Shown here: one piece after another, positions 61,125-64,000 of the stretch | Position numbering within the stretch: position 1 is the stretch's first letter | Layout of the letters: each line of letters begins with the position of its first letter | Origin: Bacteroidales bacterium | GTDB lineage: Bacteria > Bacteroidota > Bacteroidia > Bacteroidales > UBA932 | Length of the DNA: 64,000 nt | NCBI GenBank assembly: GCA_015060385.1 | Contig: SUYO01000003.1 | Location: forward strand, 1 to 64,000 | Direction: 5' to 3' | Program-made: the position numbers and the translations under genes | The notes under the pieces: generated by a model | What the model saw: the letters and a program-made list of their open reading frames with translations, nothing else | The model's database searches: none | Told to the model about the DNA's origin: nothing

Positions 61125-62056
61125 CGCAGGGTAAGGAGGGTCTTCCTCAGGCTCTGACGGTATTTCATCGGGGTCATGCCCGAGTGTTTCCTGAAGAATT
61201 TTCCAAATGAGGACTGGTCCGAGAAGGACAGGGCCTCGGCTATCTGCTGCAGGGTCAGTTCCGGATTCCTGAGCAGCCTCGATGCTTCCTCCACCCTCAT
61301 TATGGATATGATCTTTCCGACGCTGACCTGAGTCTTCTCCTTGACGATAAGAGAAAGGTATTGCTTTGATATACAGAGTTTTTCTGCATAGAATTCCACG
61401 CTGGTCTCAGTGCGTACATTCTCTGCCAGCAGGTCTGCGAAATCCTTCATGATGCTGCTTGAACGTTTCATGTCCGTATTGTGGGACGGTATTCCGGCAT
61501 CATACTTCTTCCACATCATGTCGGCCATGTCGGTCAGCAGGATATAGAAATATGCATAGTTGATTTCCTCGGCGAATCTGTGATCCTTGTTCGAAAGGGA
61601 TTCTATCATGTTGCTTATGTCCTTCTTCAAGGTAAGGACATCGTTCCTGTCCATTATCTGCCCTCCCAGACTGTGGTCCAGAGCGAACTTCAATGTAGGG
61701 GGAAACGGGTTCCTGTTGCGGAATATATCCTCTGCCACGCTCCTGTCCGTCGCAGTTGCCATCGCATGGAAGCGCTTGTCATATCGGATTTCATAGATGT
61801 CCGACCATGTTGGAAGGTTGATGTATGTGTTCTTTTCGAACGAGAATTTCTTTCCGTTAATGATGATCTCTATGTTTCCTTCGAGTACAAGGATCACGAG
61901 GTGGTATTTCGGCTTGCGCGGAGGGTCGTAACTGATGTGGTCAGCGCCCTTTATCTCACATGCGAAGATATAGTCATCGATGTATCCGACGCGGGTGATG
62001 TTCCTGGCGCCGAAAATCACTGCGGGCTTTCCCTGTTTCTGTCTTATTTCTCCCAT
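61121..62056 (-). CDS. AraC-family transcriptional regulator
   Basis: The 311-residue regulator has an N-terminal cupin-like sensing domain (about 20-150) and a C-terminal pair of helix-turn-helix motifs (about 210-305; S-K-Q-Y-L-S-L-I-V-K-E and Q-Q-I-A-E-A-L-S-F-S-D-Q-S-S-F-G-K-F-F-R-K-H-S-G-M-T-P). The effector is unknown. The start at 62056 is preferred because the -7 box at 62082-62075 lies inside any longer frame. It is divergent from the tolC-type efflux operon and is its likely regulator. Confidence 0.88.
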   Translation of the reverse strand: MGEIRQKQGKPAVIFGARNITRVGYIDDYIFACEIKGADHISYDPPRKPKYHLVILVLEGNIEIIINGKKFSFEKNTYINLPTWSDIYEIRYDKRFHAMATATDRSVAEDIFRNRNPFPPTLKFALDHSLGGQIMDRNDVLTLKKDISNMIESLSNKDHRFAEEINYAYFYILLTDMADMMWKKYDAGIPSHNTDMKRSSSIMKDFADLLAENVRTETSVEFYAEKLCISKQYLSLIVKEKTQVSVGKIISIMRVEEASRLLRNPELTLQQIAEALSFSDQSSFGKFFRKHSGMTPMKYRQSLRKTLLTLR

Positions 62057-62074
62057 TTGTAGTCTATGTTGGTA

Positions 62075-62082
62075 CAAAGGTA
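62075..62082 (-). promoter_or_regulatory. -7 box TACCTTTG for the AraC regulator
   Basis: Exact TAnnTTTG on the minus strand, 18 bases before the ATG at 62056. It rules out the longer start at 62095. Confidence 0.6.
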
Positions 62083-62157
62083 CATAAATTAGCAAAATGA
62101 ACCAAATCTATATCATATCAGACCAAAATAAGAGTTCGGGTGGCTTGAATTTTGTTG

Positions 62158-62165
62158 TAAATTTG
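62158..62165 (+). promoter_or_regulatory. -7 box TAAATTTG for the efflux operon
   Basis: Exact TAnnTTTG, 35 nt upstream of the TolC-type gene, in the region shared with the divergent AraC gene. Confidence 0.6.
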
Positions 62166-62200
62166 CGCCTTGAAAAACGAGTATTAAGTGTATATTTAAA

Positions 62201-63712
62201 ATGATGAAAAAATTAGCGGTAACAACAGCGATCATAGCAGGTTTACTTGCCGTGTCTTTTTCTGCGTCAGCCCAGTATGCGGAAGACAACGAGACCGTGA
62301 AGGCTATTCTGGAGGCAGCGGATTCCGCCGACGTGCCTGTCGTGATCACTTTGGAAGATGCGCTCAAGATCGGATTGAGCGAGAATGTGTCGGTAAAGGT
62401 TGCTGACATGGAGATCGAAAGGACCGGATTTGCGAAGAAAGGAACATACGCGGCCCTTTTCCCTCAGATTGATGCTTCAGGATCGTTCCAGAGGACAATC
62501 AAGAAGCAGGTGATGTACATGGACTTCGATATGGGTTCGCTTGGCGGCGGAGCCATGGGAGGCGGTTCGGCCGAAGGTGACGGAACCCAGCTTCCTGAAG
62601 GTGCTGACACCCCGGCGACAGCGGCTGCAAAGGATGAGGGAGGAGCTTCAAACGGCGGTGGATTCGAGGTGGGTCGTTGGAACAACTGGAGTGCAGGTGT
62701 TTCGGCAGCGATGCCTCTCGTCAACGCCCAGCTCTGGCAGAGCCTCAAACTTTCGGGTCTTGATGTAGAGCTTGCTGTGGAGAAGGCACGTTCATCACGT
62801 CTTGACATGGTGACTCAGGTAAAGAATGCATATTATTCTACCCTTATGGCTAAGGAAGCTTTCGATGTATATAAGCAGGTGTACGAGAACGCAATGCAGA
62901 ATCTTTCCGAGACACAGAAGAAATATGATGCTCAGAAGGCTTCCGACATGGATCTTCTCCGTGCGAAGACTACTGTGGCAAATGCAATACCTAACGTATA
63001 CAATGCGGAAAGTTCGGTAATCCTCGCATTGTGGCAGCTCAAGGCAGTCCTTGGTGTCGATCTCGACATGAACCTTGATGTATCCGGTAAGCTTGCTGAC
63101 TATGCGGACCAGATGATGCGCGATGTGAACGAAGGCAGCGATGTCTCTCTTGACCACAATACAACGATGAAGCAGCTTGCTATCCAGGCTGAGATGCTCG
63201 CGGAATCCATCAAGGTCCAGAAGTTTGCAAACATCCCGTCGCTTTCGGTTGCATTCAACTTCAGCATCAATGCGATGACGAACGACTTCAAGTTCAGCCA
63301 GTACAGGTGGACTCCATATTCATTCGTGGCCCTCAGCCTCAACATCCCTATCTTTGCAGGAGGAAAGCGCTATCAGCAGATCCGTCAGGCGAAGAACCAG
63401 TATGAGCAGGTACAGCTTCAGGTGACCAATACCCAGCGTCAGCTCCAGATCGCCATCCGTCAGAGCCTCGCGACGATGGAGACCAACATGAAGAGCTATT
63501 ATGCGGCTCAGGATGCTGTTGCAGCAGCTCAGAAGGGATATGACATCACGGAGGTTTCATATAAGGTGGGACGCAGCACGCTTATCGAACTTAACGATGC
63601 ACAGCTTGCGCTTACACAGTCACGCCTGGCGGAATCTCAGGCTATCTTCAACTTCCTGACAGCAAAGGCTCAGCTCGAGCAGACTCTCGGACAGGATTTC
63701 ATCGCCGAGTAG
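62201..63712 (+). CDS. TolC-family outer-membrane efflux protein
   Basis: The 503-residue exported protein has a signal peptide ending S-A-S-A-Q. Two OEP repeats (about 55-290 and 310-500) hold long coiled helices: T-L-E-D-A-L-K-I-G-L at the start and Y-x-x-G-R-S-T-L-I-E-L-N-D-A-Q in the second half. It forms the trimeric outer-membrane channel of a tripartite pump. A Gly/Ala-rich, low-complexity insertion of about 45 residues (roughly 107-152) is unusual. The pump adaptor gene follows 34 bases later. Confidence 0.92.
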   Translation: MMKKLAVTTAIIAGLLAVSFSASAQYAEDNETVKAILEAADSADVPVVITLEDALKIGLSENVSVKVADMEIERTGFAKKGTYAALFPQIDASGSFQRTIKKQVMYMDFDMGSLGGGAMGGGSAEGDGTQLPEGADTPATAAAKDEGGASNGGGFEVGRWNNWSAGVSAAMPLVNAQLWQSLKLSGLDVELAVEKARSSRLDMVTQVKNAYYSTLMAKEAFDVYKQVYENAMQNLSETQKKYDAQKASDMDLLRAKTTVANAIPNVYNAESSVILALWQLKAVLGVDLDMNLDVSGKLADYADQMMRDVNEGSDVSLDHNTTMKQLAIQAEMLAESIKVQKFANIPSLSVAFNFSINAMTNDFKFSQYRWTPYSFVALSLNIPIFAGGKRYQQIRQAKNQYEQVQLQVTNTQRQLQIAIRQSLATMETNMKSYYAAQDAVAAAQKGYDITEVSYKVGRSTLIELNDAQLALTQSRLAESQAIFNFLTAKAQLEQTLGQDFIAE

Positions 63713-63746
63713 ACGACAATCAAACGATAATAATAAAACAAAAGAT

Positions 63747-64000
63747 ATGAAGACTATTTTCAGAACAATGTGCGCTGCAATGGCTGTACTGACAGCCGTG
63801 TCATGCGGAAACAGCGCCAGCAACAATGCTCAGCAGACTGAGACTGTCGTAGAGGATCCTACGGTAGCGGTTGAACAGGTATTTGTCAAGGAAGTGCCTC
63901 AGACAGCTGTCTATACGTCTACAGTACAGGCTTATGTGAAGAACAATATCGCTCCTCAGATGGCAGGACGCATTACAAAGATAAATGTAGAGATCGGTGA
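63747..64000 (+). CDS. RND efflux periplasmic adaptor (membrane fusion protein), cut by the window end
   Basis: The first 84 codons are visible. A lipoprotein signal (A-V-L-T-A-V-S-C, Cys about 20) is followed by a Gln/Asn-rich spacer and the start of the adaptor beta-barrel/lipoyl part: Y-T-S-T-V-Q-A-Y-V, then A-P-Q-M-A-G-R-I-T-K-I-N-V. It links an inner-membrane RND pump to the TolC-type channel upstream. The frame is open at 64000; the pump gene should follow outside the window. Confidence 0.85.
   Translation, partial: MKTIFRTMCAAMAVLTAVSCGNSASNNAQQTETVVEDPTVAVEQVFVKEVPQTAVYTSTVQAYVKNNIAPQMAGRITKINVEIG

Noticed and set aside
62057..62095. Start of the AraC regulator at 62095
   Set aside because: The exact -7 box 62075-62082 lies within it, so transcription begins downstream.

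Overview
The window is a stretch of a Bacteroidota chromosome, most likely Bacteroidales. The evidence is the exact TAnnTTTG -7 promoter box in front of about twenty genes, a SusC/SusD glycan-import pair, ECF sigma factors paired with membrane regulators, DUF4271 and DUF2723 proteins, a sufBCD iron-sulfur operon, and scarce Shine-Dalgarno sequences. Base composition is near 50% G+C. I see no IS element, prophage, CRISPR array or rRNA. There is one tRNA (Pro, UGG). Genus and species cannot be fixed from what is visible.

Layout. 1-5.6 kb: a MORN/TonB-C protein, then the operon sufB-pnuC-sufC-sufD-ispE. 5.7-8.4 kb: an unrecognised lipoprotein convergent with mlaE-mlaF. 8.4-15.3 kb: two large GH3 enzymes facing each other around a small secreted protein. 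15.5-18.2 kb: comM/yifB, a higBA toxin-antitoxin pair and tsaE. 18.3-20 kb: an ECF sigma factor coupled to a protein that joins a cytoplasmic head, an inner-membrane helix and an outer-membrane barrel. 20.1-23 kb: a TPR protein and an EnvC-like degenerate M23 protein. 23.1-36.3 kb: a complete arabinan/arabinoxylan polysaccharide utilisation locus (two GH51, a surface glycan-binding lipoprotein, SusC, SusD, two GH43). 36.3-42.5 kb: an epimerase, convergent nrdG and nrdD, a phosphopantetheinyl transferase and unknown genes. 42.5-48.2 kb: malate dehydrogenase, tRNA-Pro, a CE1-type esterase, a LolD-type ATPase, a TrmN6-type methyltransferase and a second ECF sigma operon. 48.2-55.7 kb: lepA, the reverse-strand cluster SUI1-DUF4271-hemD-rnpA-yidD, and a giant DUF2723 membrane protein. 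56-64 kb: a methyltransferase, pgk, an MsrA-AlkD fusion, lgt-proX, an AraC regulator and the start of a TolC/RND efflux operon.

How the parts fit. The carbohydrate genes form one theme. GH43 endo-arabinanases and a lipoprotein with duplicated tryptophan-rich modules would work at the cell surface, SusCD would import the fragments, and GH51 and GH3 enzymes would finish them in the periplasm. The CE1-type esterase could remove ester side groups. No HTCS, SARP or ECF regulator lies inside the locus.

Most notable observations. (1) A single-chain fusion of methionine sulfoxide reductase A with an AlkD-type DNA glycosylase that keeps its catalytic residues. (2) Loop-less perfect palindromes of 38-46 bp at gene ends, one made from the last codons and stop of lepA. 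A shared 39-bp element carries an inverted copy on opposite sides at its two sites. (3) The ECF sigma factor/trans-envelope barrel pair. (4) pnuC inserted in the suf operon next to an unusually short sufD. (5) Three genes whose start codon lies 4-5 nt after the -7 box, suggesting leaderless mRNAs.
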